Positions 31,927 through 38,525 of a stretch of 38,525 bases of DNA are shown here, piece by piece. The notes beneath the pieces are model-generated. The model was not told where the DNA came from. It saw nothing but the letters and a program-made list of their open reading frames with translations, and ran no database searches. The DNA is from an uncultured Neglectibacter sp. (GTDB lineage Bacteria > Bacillota > Clostridia > Oscillospirales > Acutalibacteraceae). A program made the position numbers and the translations under genes. The DNA is taken from positions 1 through 38,525 of the forward strand of contig CAJFEW010000045.1 of the NCBI GenBank assembly GCA_904374805.1, in the 5' to 3' direction. Positions within the stretch are counted from its first letter, which is position 1. The number at the start of each line of letters is the position of its first letter.

Positions 31927-32583
31927 CTATGGGTTTCGCCGGCACACCACCACAAACCGCCCCTCCCCTGTGTGGTAGCTGCACGTGGAAAGGGTCAACA
32001 GTTGATCGCCTGGCTGCGGAGTCACTCCTGTGTCATAGCCATCCTTGTAGTTCACCGCGTTGATAGAGAGCAGCGCCACATCCGGGTAGAACTTGGCAAA
32101 CTCCTGCTCGCAGAGAGAGCCGTAGGTGGAGCGCTCCTGGGGAGCCATCTGGCCGCCCACCAGCACCAGCTCCAGGTGCGGCGCTTGGAGCAGCACGCTG
32201 GCCGCGGCGAAGTTGTTGGTGACCACCGTGCACTTCTTCCCCAGGGACAGGAGTTCCTGGGCCACCACCGTGTTGGTGGTGCCGGAGTTTAGGGCCACCA
32301 CATCCCCCTCGTGAATGTAAGCCAGCGCTTTCTGGGCAGCCTCCCGCTTTAAGTCGCCATGGATGATTTCCCGCCCGGTAAAGTTGGACATGGAGACTTG
32401 AGACTCCGGCATGCAGGCACCGCCCCGCACACAGCGGATGAGCCCTTGCTGTTCCATGGCTTTTAGATCCCGGCGCACCGTGTCCACCGAGACCTGGAGC
32501 TGCCGGCTCAAATCGCTGACCTTCACGGTCGATTGCAGCTGCAGCTGCTGCAGCACAAATTCCGCACGCTGGTTGTAGAGCAT
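31927..32583 (-). CDS. Chimeric ORF: DeoR-type regulator fused to a sortase C-terminus
   Basis: Residues 1-175 are a DeoR-family regulator: helix-turn-helix (VKVSDLSRQLQVSVDTVRRD), VRGGA, the sugar-phosphate-binding part with ALNSGTTNTVVAQ, TVVTNNFAAASVL and LVLVGGQ, up to ALLSINAVNYKDG. There the expected end of the effector domain is replaced by YDTGVTPQPGDQLLTLSTCS, then YHTGEGRFVVVCRRNP, which matches the last 40 residues of class B-type sortases, containing the catalytic Cys (T-L-S-T-C) and Arg. The sortase His and its fold are absent, so it cannot be an active sortase; DNA binding may remain, with sensing altered. ATG at 32583 follows a G-rich ribosome site; six upstream codons are open. 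Probably born by a deletion between two genes. Confidence 0.8.
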   Translation of the reverse strand: MLYNQRAEFVLQQLQLQSTVKVSDLSRQLQVSVDTVRRDLKAMEQQGLIRCVRGGACMPESQVSMSNFTGREIIHGDLKREAAQKALAYIHEGDVVALNSGTTNTVVAQELLSLGKKCTVVTNNFAAASVLLQAPHLELVLVGGQMAPQERSTYGSLCEQEFAKFYPDVALLSINAVNYKDGYDTGVTPQPGDQLLTLSTCSYHTGEGRFVVVCRRNP

Positions 32584-32678
32584 CAAGAGAAATCCCCCCA
32601 CACATAGCCTTCTTTTATTCTACAAAATAGAAAGGCATTTTGCAACTAAAAGAACGCTGCCGTTTGCCATAGTGCGTC

Positions 32679-33542
32679 CTACGGTTCCCCGCCCAGTGTG
32701 ACGACCACGATCTCCGGCCGGTTGTTCACGCGAAAGGGAAACAGGCTGTTCCCCACTCCCCGGCTGACCACCATAGCCGTGCCGTCCCGCTCATACAAAC
32801 CAGCGTCGTAAGGAGGAAACAGCCCCTGGCCAGGAGCCCAAAGCCCCCCTAGTCCAGGCACTCGAAACTGGCCGCCGTGGGCGTGGCCTGTCAGCACCAG
32901 ATCAATCCCCTGTTCCCCGTAGAGAGCAAAATATTCCGGCCGGTGGGAAAGCAGCACGGTGTAGACATTTTCCTCTAAGGGAAGGCGCTCCAGCTCCCGC
33001 TGCAAATCCTCCGCCGTCCCGCCGTAAAAGCTGGGATCCCCCACCCCGGCAAGGGCAATAGCCGCACCTGCCCGTTCCAGGAGGACGCTCTCATTCTCTA
33101 AGACAACAACCCCCGCCTCTTCCAGCCCTGTTTTCAGCTGCTCTATCTCGTCGATCCGCGCTTCGTGGTTTCCTGTGACGTAGTAAGTGGGGGCCAACGC
33201 TGCCGCCTGCCTTCCAAAGGACAGGGCCACTTCCATGTCTGTGTGCCGGGAGTCCACCAGATCTCCCGTGAGGACCACGCAGTCCGGCTCTGTGCCCGCC
33301 AGCTCTTCTATAAGCCGGCGGTTATCCTCCCCGAACGTCCCGTTATGCAGGTCCGAAACCTGTGCCATACGAAACCCCTCAAAGGCGTGAGGCAGACGGG
33401 CACTGGTGACGGTGAGCTCCGTCACCACAAGGGCAGTGTTCCCCCAGGCAATCCACACCCCAAGGGCTGCTGCCAAAATCAAACTGCCGGCTGCAAAAAG
33501 CAACCTTTTCTTTTTTCTCCCTACACGAACTGGTTTCGTCAC
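32679..33542 (-). CDS. Membrane-anchored metallophosphoesterase (YkuE/YaeI-like)
   Basis: A 287-residue protein: a basic start, one membrane helix (about 13-32, LLFAAGSLILAAALGVWIAW), then a calcineurin-like phosphoesterase domain outside the membrane. Metal-binding motifs in order: VSDLHNG (D-x-H), LTGDLVDSRH (G-D), VTGNHEAR (G-N-H-E), LLSHRPEYF (H) and LTGHAHGGQF (G-H-x-H). Homologues hydrolyse phosphodiester or pyrophosphate bonds of lipid-linked compounds; the substrate here is unknown. Upstream, 33543-33765 was scanned and no gene was found. Confidence 0.9.
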   Translation of the reverse strand: MTKPVRVGRKKKRLLFAAGSLILAAALGVWIAWGNTALVVTELTVTSARLPHAFEGFRMAQVSDLHNGTFGEDNRRLIEELAGTEPDCVVLTGDLVDSRHTDMEVALSFGRQAAALAPTYYVTGNHEARIDEIEQLKTGLEEAGVVVLENESVLLERAGAAIALAGVGDPSFYGGTAEDLQRELERLPLEENVYTVLLSHRPEYFALYGEQGIDLVLTGHAHGGQFRVPGLGGLWAPGQGLFPPYDAGLYERDGTAMVVSRGVGNSLFPFRVNNRPEIVVVTLGGEP

Positions 33543-33765
33543 GCCTTATCCCCCCCTTTCACCGCCGGGTTTTCCTTCCTGTTAAAATGGAACCCTGCCA
33601 AGTGCACCTGCTCTAGGCGCCACAGAAAAAGAGGTCTTCTTCCCTTTTTCAGGCAAACGCAAACTGCCAAGACACAAACGCATGCAGATTCCCGCTTTTC
33701 TCATTATACCTGCGGGAGGTTTCCAAAGCAAGACGCAGCAGTTTCCCCTTTTTTGCTTTACGCCG

Positions 33766-33801
33766 GAAACCCGGCCTACTCATATAGGTAGACCGGGTTT
33801 C
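33766..33801. repeat. Hairpin upstream of the metallophosphoesterase gene
   Basis: GAAACCCGG-C-CTAC and GTAG-A-CCGGGTTTC form a 13-bp stem with one mismatch and an 8-base loop. It sits close to the aldo/keto reductase terminator. It has TTTTTT on its left side, so it could terminate transcription going left. Confidence 0.4.
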
Positions 33802-33817
33802 TCGACAGACTGCACGC

Positions 33818-33850
33818 AAAAAGAGGCATGGTTTCTCCATGCCTCTTTTT
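33818..33850. terminator. Terminator of the aldo/keto reductase gene
   Basis: AAAAAGAGGCATGG and CCATGCCTCTTTTT form a 14-bp stem with a 5-base loop directly after the stop at 33863, with A/T tails on both strands. Confidence 0.85.
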
Positions 33851-33862
33851 GCGTACCACCGC

Positions 33863-34714
33863 TCAATCGTGGACTTTAAAGTTTTGCAGCAGCATCTCCA
33901 CCACACCAGGAGCTTCCGGGTCGTGGTGGCCCTTGCCGGTGTCCAGGGCGCGCAAAGTCTCCATTTCGGCTTCACTCAGTGCAAAGTCGAAGATTTCCAG
34001 ATTCCCGGCGATGCGCTCCGGGTTGGTGGACTTGGGCAGGACAATCAGGCCGTCCTGCACCTCAAACCGCAAGATGATTTGGCCCGAATTCTTGCCGTAT
34101 TTCTCCGCCAGCTTGACGATTTCCGGGTGGGAAAGCAAAGTGTTGTCTCCGTGGCCCAGAGGCTGGTACGCCTCGATTTTTACATCGCCCTCCGCAAGAA
34201 GTTCCCGCAGCTGCCGCTGCTGGAAGAAGGGGTTGCACTCCACCTGGTTCACCGCCGGAAGGGTTTGGAACTGAAGCACAAACTCTTTCCAGATGGCAGG
34301 GGTCATGTTGCTGACGCCGATCGATTTGATTTTTCCGGCTGCTTTTGCCTCTTCCAAGACCTTCCAGGCGTCGGTCACATCCCCAAAGGGCTGGTGGATC
34401 AAGTAAAGATCGAGGGAATCCAGGCCCAAATTTTCCAGGGAGCGTTCAAAGGCCCGCAGCGTGTTGTCAAAGCCGGCGTCCTGCACCCACAGTTTGGTGG
34501 TGACAAAGTACTCCTCTCTGGGAACACCCAGGTCCCGCAAGGCGGCACCCACGCTTTTTTCGTTGCCGTAGGAGGCCGCTGTGTCGAAGAGGCAGTACCC
34601 TGCCTCCCATGCACGAGCCACACACTGCCGGCACTCCTCTCCCTCCCGGAGCTGAAAGGTGCCGTAGCCCATCATGGGAAGCTGCACGCCGTTGGACAGG
34701 ACTTTGTATTCCAC
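33863..34714 (-). CDS. Aldo/keto reductase (2,5-diketogluconate reductase-like)
   Basis: An NADPH-dependent oxidoreductase of about 283 residues with the TIM-barrel features of the AKR5 type: LPMMGYGTFQL, GYCLFDTAASYGNE (catalytic Asp and Tyr), FVTTKLWVQDAGFDN (Lys), LYLIHQPFGDV (His), KSIGVSNMTPAI, VNQVECNPFFQQ, and VLPKSTNPERIAGN for NADPH. Substrate cannot be read from sequence. GTG at 34714 is used because AAGGAGG lies 8 bases before it; an in-frame GTG three codons earlier overlaps that site. It is divergent from a LysR gene, the likely regulator, with its promoter in the 165-base gap. Confidence 0.92.
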   Translation of the reverse strand: MEYKVLSNGVQLPMMGYGTFQLREGEECRQCVARAWEAGYCLFDTAASYGNEKSVGAALRDLGVPREEYFVTTKLWVQDAGFDNTLRAFERSLENLGLDSLDLYLIHQPFGDVTDAWKVLEEAKAAGKIKSIGVSNMTPAIWKEFVLQFQTLPAVNQVECNPFFQQRQLRELLAEGDVKIEAYQPLGHGDNTLLSHPEIVKLAEKYGKNSGQIILRFEVQDGLIVLPKSTNPERIAGNLEIFDFALSEAEMETLRALDTGKGHHDPEAPGVVEMLLQNFKVHD

Positions 34715-34827
34715 GGGTTTCACCTCCTTGCCCTCTTGGTTTCACTGGCCTCATTGTACCCCCCCGTTTTCTGGAAAAGTACAGTGCCGATTTTGCAGAA
34801 CACCATAACTGTAACGCATACTGATTC

Positions 34828-34856
34828 TTGCGGTTTTCCTTGGTGCTTGGTACAAT
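34828..34856 (+). promoter_or_regulatory. Promoter of the LysR gene
   Basis: TTGCGG (34828-34833), 17 bases, TACAAT (34851-34856), 22 bases before the start codon, within the divergent control region. Confidence 0.5.
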
Positions 34857-34878
34857 AGAGGCAGGAGGTGTTTGTGGT

Positions 34879-35724
34879 ATGGTAGAACTTTCCCAGTTGG
34901 AACAGCTGCTGCTCCTTGCAGAGTGCGGAACCTTGTCCCGGGCGGCGGAACAGCTGCATCTGTCTCAGCCCGCTTTGAGCCGCTCCATGCAGCGGCTGGA
35001 AACAGAGCTGCAAGTGACCCTGTTTGACCGGCAAAAAAACAAAATCGCCTTGAACGACAACGGCCGGATGGCCGTGGAATACGCCCGGCGCATTGTGGGC
35101 GAAACCCGGGACATGGCGGCGCGCATCCAGGCGTTTGACCGCAGCCAACGCACGATTTTGGTGGGTTCCTGCGCCCCCGCCCCCCTGTGGGAGATTTCCC
35201 AGACGCTGTCGGAATTGTACCCGGACCGGACCATTTCCTCCGAAATTCGGGAGAACCAAGCGCTGCTTCAGGGGCTGTGGGAGAATCTCTACCAGCTGAT
35301 TGTGCTGCCGTACGCCCTGGAAGAACCTGGGTTCACCTGCGTACAATACGGGGAGGAGCACCTGTTTTTCTCTCTGCCCCCCGCCCATCCCTTGTCCGAC
35401 AGTAAAACGCTGTTTATGAAGGAGCTCAACGGCGAGACCATGCTTCTGCGCAACCGTCTGGGCTTTTGGCGGGAACTGGCCGCGGAAAAAATGCCGGACA
35501 CCCATTTTCTGGAGCAGGAGGAAGTGGCTTTCAACGAGCTGGTGAAACTCTCTGCTCTGCCCAGCTTTACCACAGACGTGGTGCTGCAGCGGGAGGGCAA
35601 CCCGCCCAGCCGGGTGAACATTCCCATTGTGGATCCAGAGGCCAATGTGAGCTACTACTGCCTGTGCAGGACCGAGGGAAAGACAAACCTGCGGGGGTTC
35701 TTTCAAAGAATCACCCCCGTGTAA
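34879..35724 (+). CDS. LysR-family transcriptional regulator
   Basis: About 281 residues: MVELSQLEQLLLLAECGTLS, AAEQLHLSQPALSRSMQRLE (helix-turn-helix, about 15-45), then an effector-binding domain (TILVGSCAPAPLWEISQTLS onward). ATG 34879 with AGGAGGTG 8 bases upstream; the longer open frame starts inside the -35 box and is not the start. Divergent from the aldo/keto reductase gene, which it probably controls. It lacks some typical C-terminal sequence of the family but the length is acceptable. Confidence 0.9.
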   Translation: MVELSQLEQLLLLAECGTLSRAAEQLHLSQPALSRSMQRLETELQVTLFDRQKNKIALNDNGRMAVEYARRIVGETRDMAARIQAFDRSQRTILVGSCAPAPLWEISQTLSELYPDRTISSEIRENQALLQGLWENLYQLIVLPYALEEPGFTCVQYGEEHLFFSLPPAHPLSDSKTLFMKELNGETMLLRNRLGFWRELAAEKMPDTHFLEQEEVAFNELVKLSALPSFTTDVVLQREGNPPSRVNIPIVDPEANVSYYCLCRTEGKTNLRGFFQRITPV

Positions 35725-35911
35725 GCCTTTTTTCCGCGCTCGGCTGCTAACCCAGAGGTTAAGGGGCTGTTACAAATTGGCCTCTTCTCGAAACCATGCC
35801 AGGGGTCTATACTGATACCAGAGAAAAGAACCGCACGTTTCGCGTGGGGAAATTGAAACAGCGCCCTCTCCCCGCCGCAGAACCGCTGCACTCTGGAAAG
35901 GAAGATACCCT

Positions 35912-36361
35912 ATGAAAACACTTTTTATCAACGGAAGTCCCAACAAAAATGGAAACACTGTCCGCCTGGCTGCCACCTTGCTGGCCGGCAAGGAGTATGA
36001 AACCTTGCATCTGGTGGATTATAAGCTGTACAGCTATGGCCAAAACTTTCCGGACGACCAGTTCCAGGAGATCTTGACCCACATGAAAGAGGCGGGCACC
36101 ATTGTACTTGGCTCGCCGGTGTACTGGCACAATATGTGCGGCGCGGTGCGGAACCTTCTAGATCGGTTCTATGGGCCAGTGAGCGGAGGCGCTCTCTCCG
36201 GGCGGAAGTTTGTCTTCCTGTTCCAAGGGGCGGCCCCGGAAAAATGGATCCTGGAAAAAGCCGAGTACACCATGGGACGCTTTGCCCGCATGTATGGCAT
36301 GGAGTATCTAGGCATGGCCTCCAGCCACAGCAAGACGGAAAAGTTGGGAAAGAAGCTGTAA
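35912..36361 (+). CDS. Flavodoxin-fold NAD(P)H-dependent oxidoreductase
   Basis: A 149-residue FMN-binding protein: LFINGSPNKNGNTVRLA (phosphate-binding loop, residues 4-20), IVLGSPVYWHNMCGAVRNLL (flavin-ring loop, about 66-85) and DRFYG. This is the pattern of the NADPH-dependent FMN reductase/WrbA-like family that reduces quinones, nitro or azo compounds; substrate unknown. ATG with GGAAAGGA upstream. The 187 bases before it hold a TATACT and a small TAACC/GGTTA repeat but no clear complete promoter. Followed by a terminator, then a hydrolase gene. Confidence 0.87.
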   Translation: MKTLFINGSPNKNGNTVRLAATLLAGKEYETLHLVDYKLYSYGQNFPDDQFQEILTHMKEAGTIVLGSPVYWHNMCGAVRNLLDRFYGPVSGGALSGRKFVFLFQGAAPEKWILEKAEYTMGRFARMYGMEYLGMASSHSKTEKLGKKL

Positions 36362-36372
36362 CCTCTATTGAG

Positions 36373-36399
36373 AAAAAGGCGCCTGCAGGCGTCTTTTTT
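36373..36399 (+). terminator. Terminator after the flavodoxin-fold reductase gene
   Basis: AAAAAGGCGCC and GGCGTCTTTTTT form a stem with a TGCA loop and a six-T tail, 11 bases past the stop. Confidence 0.75.
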
Positions 36400-36438
36400 G
36401 GAAGCACTTCGATTCTTCCAAAACAAAGGAGCTGCCCT

Positions 36439-37383
36439 ATGTCCCATTATCCCATCGCTAAAGACTTTCGAAACATCGATGTGTCCATGCCCTACCACAA
36501 GCTGCTGTTTCCCCTTGCTGGACCGGTGTTAAAGCTGATGGCACACTGCGTCCCCTTACTGAAGGGCTTGACGGTCTCCAAAAGGAGCGTCCCCGGCTTT
36601 CAGGGGAAACCATTCTCTGTGGAGCTGTACCGTCCCACAGATAAAACCGGAAACCTGCCCTGCGTGCTTCTTTTCCACGGGGGCGGTTTTGGATATCAGG
36701 CGGCACCGTATCACAAGCGTTTGGCCATGGCGTATGCCCAGCAGCTGGGCTGTGTGACGGTGTTTCCCGATTATCACCTGCTGCCCCGCTACCCCTATCC
36801 GGCAGCCAAGGAAGATGCTTTGGCCGTATACCAGTGGCTGCACGGCCAACGGGAAGACTTACACGTAGACCGTGAAAAAATACTGGTAGCCGGAGACAGC
36901 ACTGGGGCAGTCCTTGCGACCTATGTGGCAGAGGCGACCCTGCCCGGGTTCTCCCGTCCTTGCGGGCAGCTGCTGATTTACCCGGTGACAGGCGAAGGGC
37001 AGCAGACCGACTCCATCCGAACCTTTCAGGACACGCCCATGTGGAACAGCAAAAATAACAGAAAGATGTGGAAGTGGTACTTGAAAGGCGCCAACGCCAC
37101 CCAAAGAGTGGAGGCCTCCCCTATGACGGCGCCGCTTCGCGCTCCCCTCCCACCCGCTTACATCGAAACGGCAGAATTTGATTGCCTCCACGATGAAGCG
37201 CTCCTTTACGCCCAGCGGCTGCGGGACCAGGGCGGCCAGGTCACCCTCTGGGAGACGAAGGGCACGGTCCACGGATACGACTTCTGCTGGGATTCCCCCA
37301 TCACCCAAGACAGCGTCCGCCGCCGGGTGGAAGCTATGAGGGAGATGCTGGAAAAGGCGGCCTCCCCGGCGAAAGGGATTTAA
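36439..37383 (+). CDS. Alpha/beta hydrolase (HSL/Aes-like esterase)
   Basis: A 314-residue alpha/beta hydrolase of the hormone-sensitive-lipase-like family. LLFHGGGFGYQ (H-G-G-G oxyanion motif, about 76-86), VFPDYHLLPRYPYPAAKEDA, AGDSTGAVLATY with the nucleophile Ser (normally G-D-S-A-G-G; here S-T-G-A), an acid in TAEFDCLHDE and His in TVHGYDF complete the triad. Substrate not predictable; cytoplasmic, no signal peptide. ATG at 36439 with AAAGGAG 8 bases before it; a longer open frame upstream overlaps the terminator and is not coding. Ends at a large hairpin. Confidence 0.9.
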   Translation: MSHYPIAKDFRNIDVSMPYHKLLFPLAGPVLKLMAHCVPLLKGLTVSKRSVPGFQGKPFSVELYRPTDKTGNLPCVLLFHGGGFGYQAAPYHKRLAMAYAQQLGCVTVFPDYHLLPRYPYPAAKEDALAVYQWLHGQREDLHVDREKILVAGDSTGAVLATYVAEATLPGFSRPCGQLLIYPVTGEGQQTDSIRTFQDTPMWNSKNNRKMWKWYLKGANATQRVEASPMTAPLRAPLPPAYIETAEFDCLHDEALLYAQRLRDQGGQVTLWETKGTVHGYDFCWDSPITQDSVRRRVEAMREMLEKAASPAKGI

Positions 37384-37400
37384 CCGCGCGCTGTTAACCC

Positions 37401-37463
37401 TAACATTACCCCCTCCCAACGAAATGGAACTTCTCCTTTCGCTGGGAGGGGGTTATCCTGTTA
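37401..37463 (+). terminator. Large hairpin after the hydrolase gene
   Basis: TAACATTACCCCCTCCCAAC and its imperfect complement, ending at about 37463, form a long stem (over 15 bp with one or two mismatches) whose inner part includes CGAAA/TTTCG. T tract absent, so termination is likely but not certain. Confidence 0.55.
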
Positions 37464-37472
37464 GAAGAGAAC

Positions 37473-37595
37473 GTGTTCTGTGTGACGCAGGAAATCTTTC
37501 TCCCAGACTGCTCCTTCTGCGCCCCATCGCCGGCCATCTGCCAGGAAGAGGTGGACGCCTGGACGGAGCATGTGAAAGCAGGTGTTGCCAAATGA
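37473..37595 (+). CDS. Short ORF translationally coupled to the MBL-fold hydrolase
   Basis: A 40-codon frame from GTG: VFCVTQEIFLPDCSFCAPSP, then AICQEEVDAWTEHVKAGVAK. It ends in TGA that overlaps the next ATG (ATGA). It is cysteine-rich (four Cys) and protein-like, but its ribosome site (AGAAGAG) is weak and no family was recognised. It might be a leader peptide, a small partner of the hydrolase, or the end of a deleted upstream gene, because the frame stays open into the preceding hairpin. Confidence 0.3.
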   Translation: MFCVTQEIFLPDCSFCAPSPAICQEEVDAWTEHVKAGVAK

Positions 37596-38416
37596 ATACG
37601 GAAGCACGGGGCATCCGGTTTTCCATCTTGGACTTGGGGAAAATGCAGTGCGACCAAAATCTGGTGGTGACGGGCAGCCTTTACGCCACCCGCAGCTGCC
37701 CCAACAAGCCCAATCGGATGCTGGACATATCCATCGACTCCCTCCTCATCGACGTGCCTGGTTACGGGAACATCCTGTACGACCTGGGGTGCGACCCCAA
37801 GGGCATGGAGGAGCACTGGCCGGAGTCCATTCAGGAGCTGTCCCCCTATTATCAAACGCCCCAGCAGACCCTGGAATATCAGCTGGGGCTGCTGGGGCTC
37901 ACTCCAGAGGATATCCGCACGGTGATCCTCTCCCATATGCATGTGGACCACGCGGGGTATCTGTACCTGTTCCCTCACACAGAGATCATCGTCCAGCGGC
38001 GGGAGATGGAGGCAGCCTTTGCCTATGCCTTCTCCCAGTTGGACCAGGAAAATCACACCCTGTACATGCGCCGGGACATCTCTGCCCCGGTGGACCGCTA
38101 CACGGTGATTGACGGGGATTATGAGATCTGCCCCGGGGTCACCTGTATCCATTTGCCCGGCCACACCCCCGGGATGATGGGCCTGCAGGTAGATTTGGAC
38201 AGCGGCACCTTCCTCTTCGCCCGGGACGCGGCCTACACAGCGGACAACTACGGGCCGCCCTCTATCCCCTCGGGAATCGGCGGGGATGTGGGGCAGTACA
38301 TACAGTCCCACGAAAAGCTGCGCCGCCTGGAAAAGGGAACCGGCGGCAAGGTAATTTTCGGCCACGATTGGAACCAGTGGAGCGCCATGAAACACGCCCC
38401 GGCATATTATCAGTAA
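37592..38416 (+). CDS. MBL-fold metallo-hydrolase, N-acyl-homoserine-lactonase-like
   Basis: About 274 residues. The metallo-beta-lactamase fold is shown by VILSHMHVDHAGYL (the H-x-H-x-D-H zinc motif), VTCIHLPGHTPGMMGLQV, FLFARDAAYT (bridging Asp) and VIFGHDWNQW with the last His. This pattern and the N-terminal C-P-N-K-P region fit the AiiA-like branch of MBL proteins; quorum-signal cleavage is only one possible role and other lactones or esters are equally possible. The ATG 37592 is used because the family sequence begins there (AGGTG about 9 bases upstream); the frame is open 56 codons earlier without resemblance. 38417-38525 shows nothing recognisable. Confidence 0.85.
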   Translation: MNTEARGIRFSILDLGKMQCDQNLVVTGSLYATRSCPNKPNRMLDISIDSLLIDVPGYGNILYDLGCDPKGMEEHWPESIQELSPYYQTPQQTLEYQLGLLGLTPEDIRTVILSHMHVDHAGYLYLFPHTEIIVQRREMEAAFAYAFSQLDQENHTLYMRRDISAPVDRYTVIDGDYEICPGVTCIHLPGHTPGMMGLQVDLDSGTFLFARDAAYTADNYGPPSIPSGIGGDVGQYIQSHEKLRRLEKGTGGKVIFGHDWNQWSAMKHAPAYYQ

Positions 38417-38525
38417 ATTCATTTTGTGGCACTGTAAAGTAAAAATGAAAAAATAGGACCCGAAATCAGCAAATATTGTTACGCAACGAGCAAAAGCTCA
38501 CGTTTACGCTTTTTGGACAGATGAA

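Overview
The window looks like a chromosomal segment of a spore-forming, moderately GC-rich Firmicute, probably a gut Clostridia of the Oscillospirales type. The evidence is an alpha/beta-type small acid-soluble spore protein behind a sigma-G-like promoter, an hrcA-grpE-dnaK-dnaJ operon behind a perfect CIRCE operator, strong AGGAGG ribosome sites, frequent GTG/TTG starts, and a BofC-like protein. The genus is inference.

Left end (1-5.6 kb), accessory and damaged: repeats resembling an IS21-family terminus; an AAA ATPase (DUF4143) gene with an in-frame TAA at codon 15, followed by a VapB-like antitoxin with no VapC; a zeta-toxin-like P-loop gene overlapping a DUF2442 gene; an antiporter/cytidylate-kinase-like fusion that lacks its N-terminal half and is frameshifted in a run of seven C; and a MITE-like inverted-repeat element of about 240 bp.

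5.6-9.7 kb: a minus-strand aspartate-family operon (ACT-domain protein, homoserine dehydrogenase, homoserine kinase, aspartate kinase). The homoserine kinase gene carries two small frameshifting deletions. 9.7-13.2 kb: a class A penicillin-binding protein with a long Pro/Ser tail, a divergent BofC-like membrane protein, and a spore protein. 13.2-14.8 kb: an XRE regulator and three related small membrane proteins behind a consensus promoter with three tandem palindromic operators. 14.9-18.8 kb: an Eis-like acetyltransferase, glycerate kinase and a MATE exporter.

19-24.3 kb: the heat-shock operon. dnaK is broken by a perfect 29-bp tandem duplication, and the dnaK-dnaJ gap is filled by a decaying array of about 74-bp copies of the dnaK 3' end, each with a palindrome. 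24.4-29.9 kb: a pentapeptide-repeat protein, a uracil-type NCS2 permease with a structured leader, an S-layer-domain remnant, a LysR regulator divergent from a UbiD decarboxylase and an LpdD-like partner, and a TetR regulator. 30-31 kb: remnants of a LysR regulator and a ferredoxin-type aldo/keto reductase.

31-38.4 kb: xanthine phosphoribosyltransferase; a chimeric ORF joining a DeoR-type regulator to the catalytic C-terminus of a sortase; a membrane-anchored metallophosphoesterase; an aldo/keto reductase with a divergent LysR regulator; a flavodoxin-fold reductase; an alpha/beta hydrolase; and an MBL-fold lactonase-like hydrolase.

No complete previously undescribed system could be demonstrated. 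The strongest unusual signals are the dnaK 3'-end repeat array, the DeoR-sortase chimera, the lesions in conserved genes (dnaK, thrB), the XRE/triple-operator membrane cluster and the zeta-like/DUF2442 pair. Several frame-breaking lesions could be assembly errors; read-level checking would settle this.
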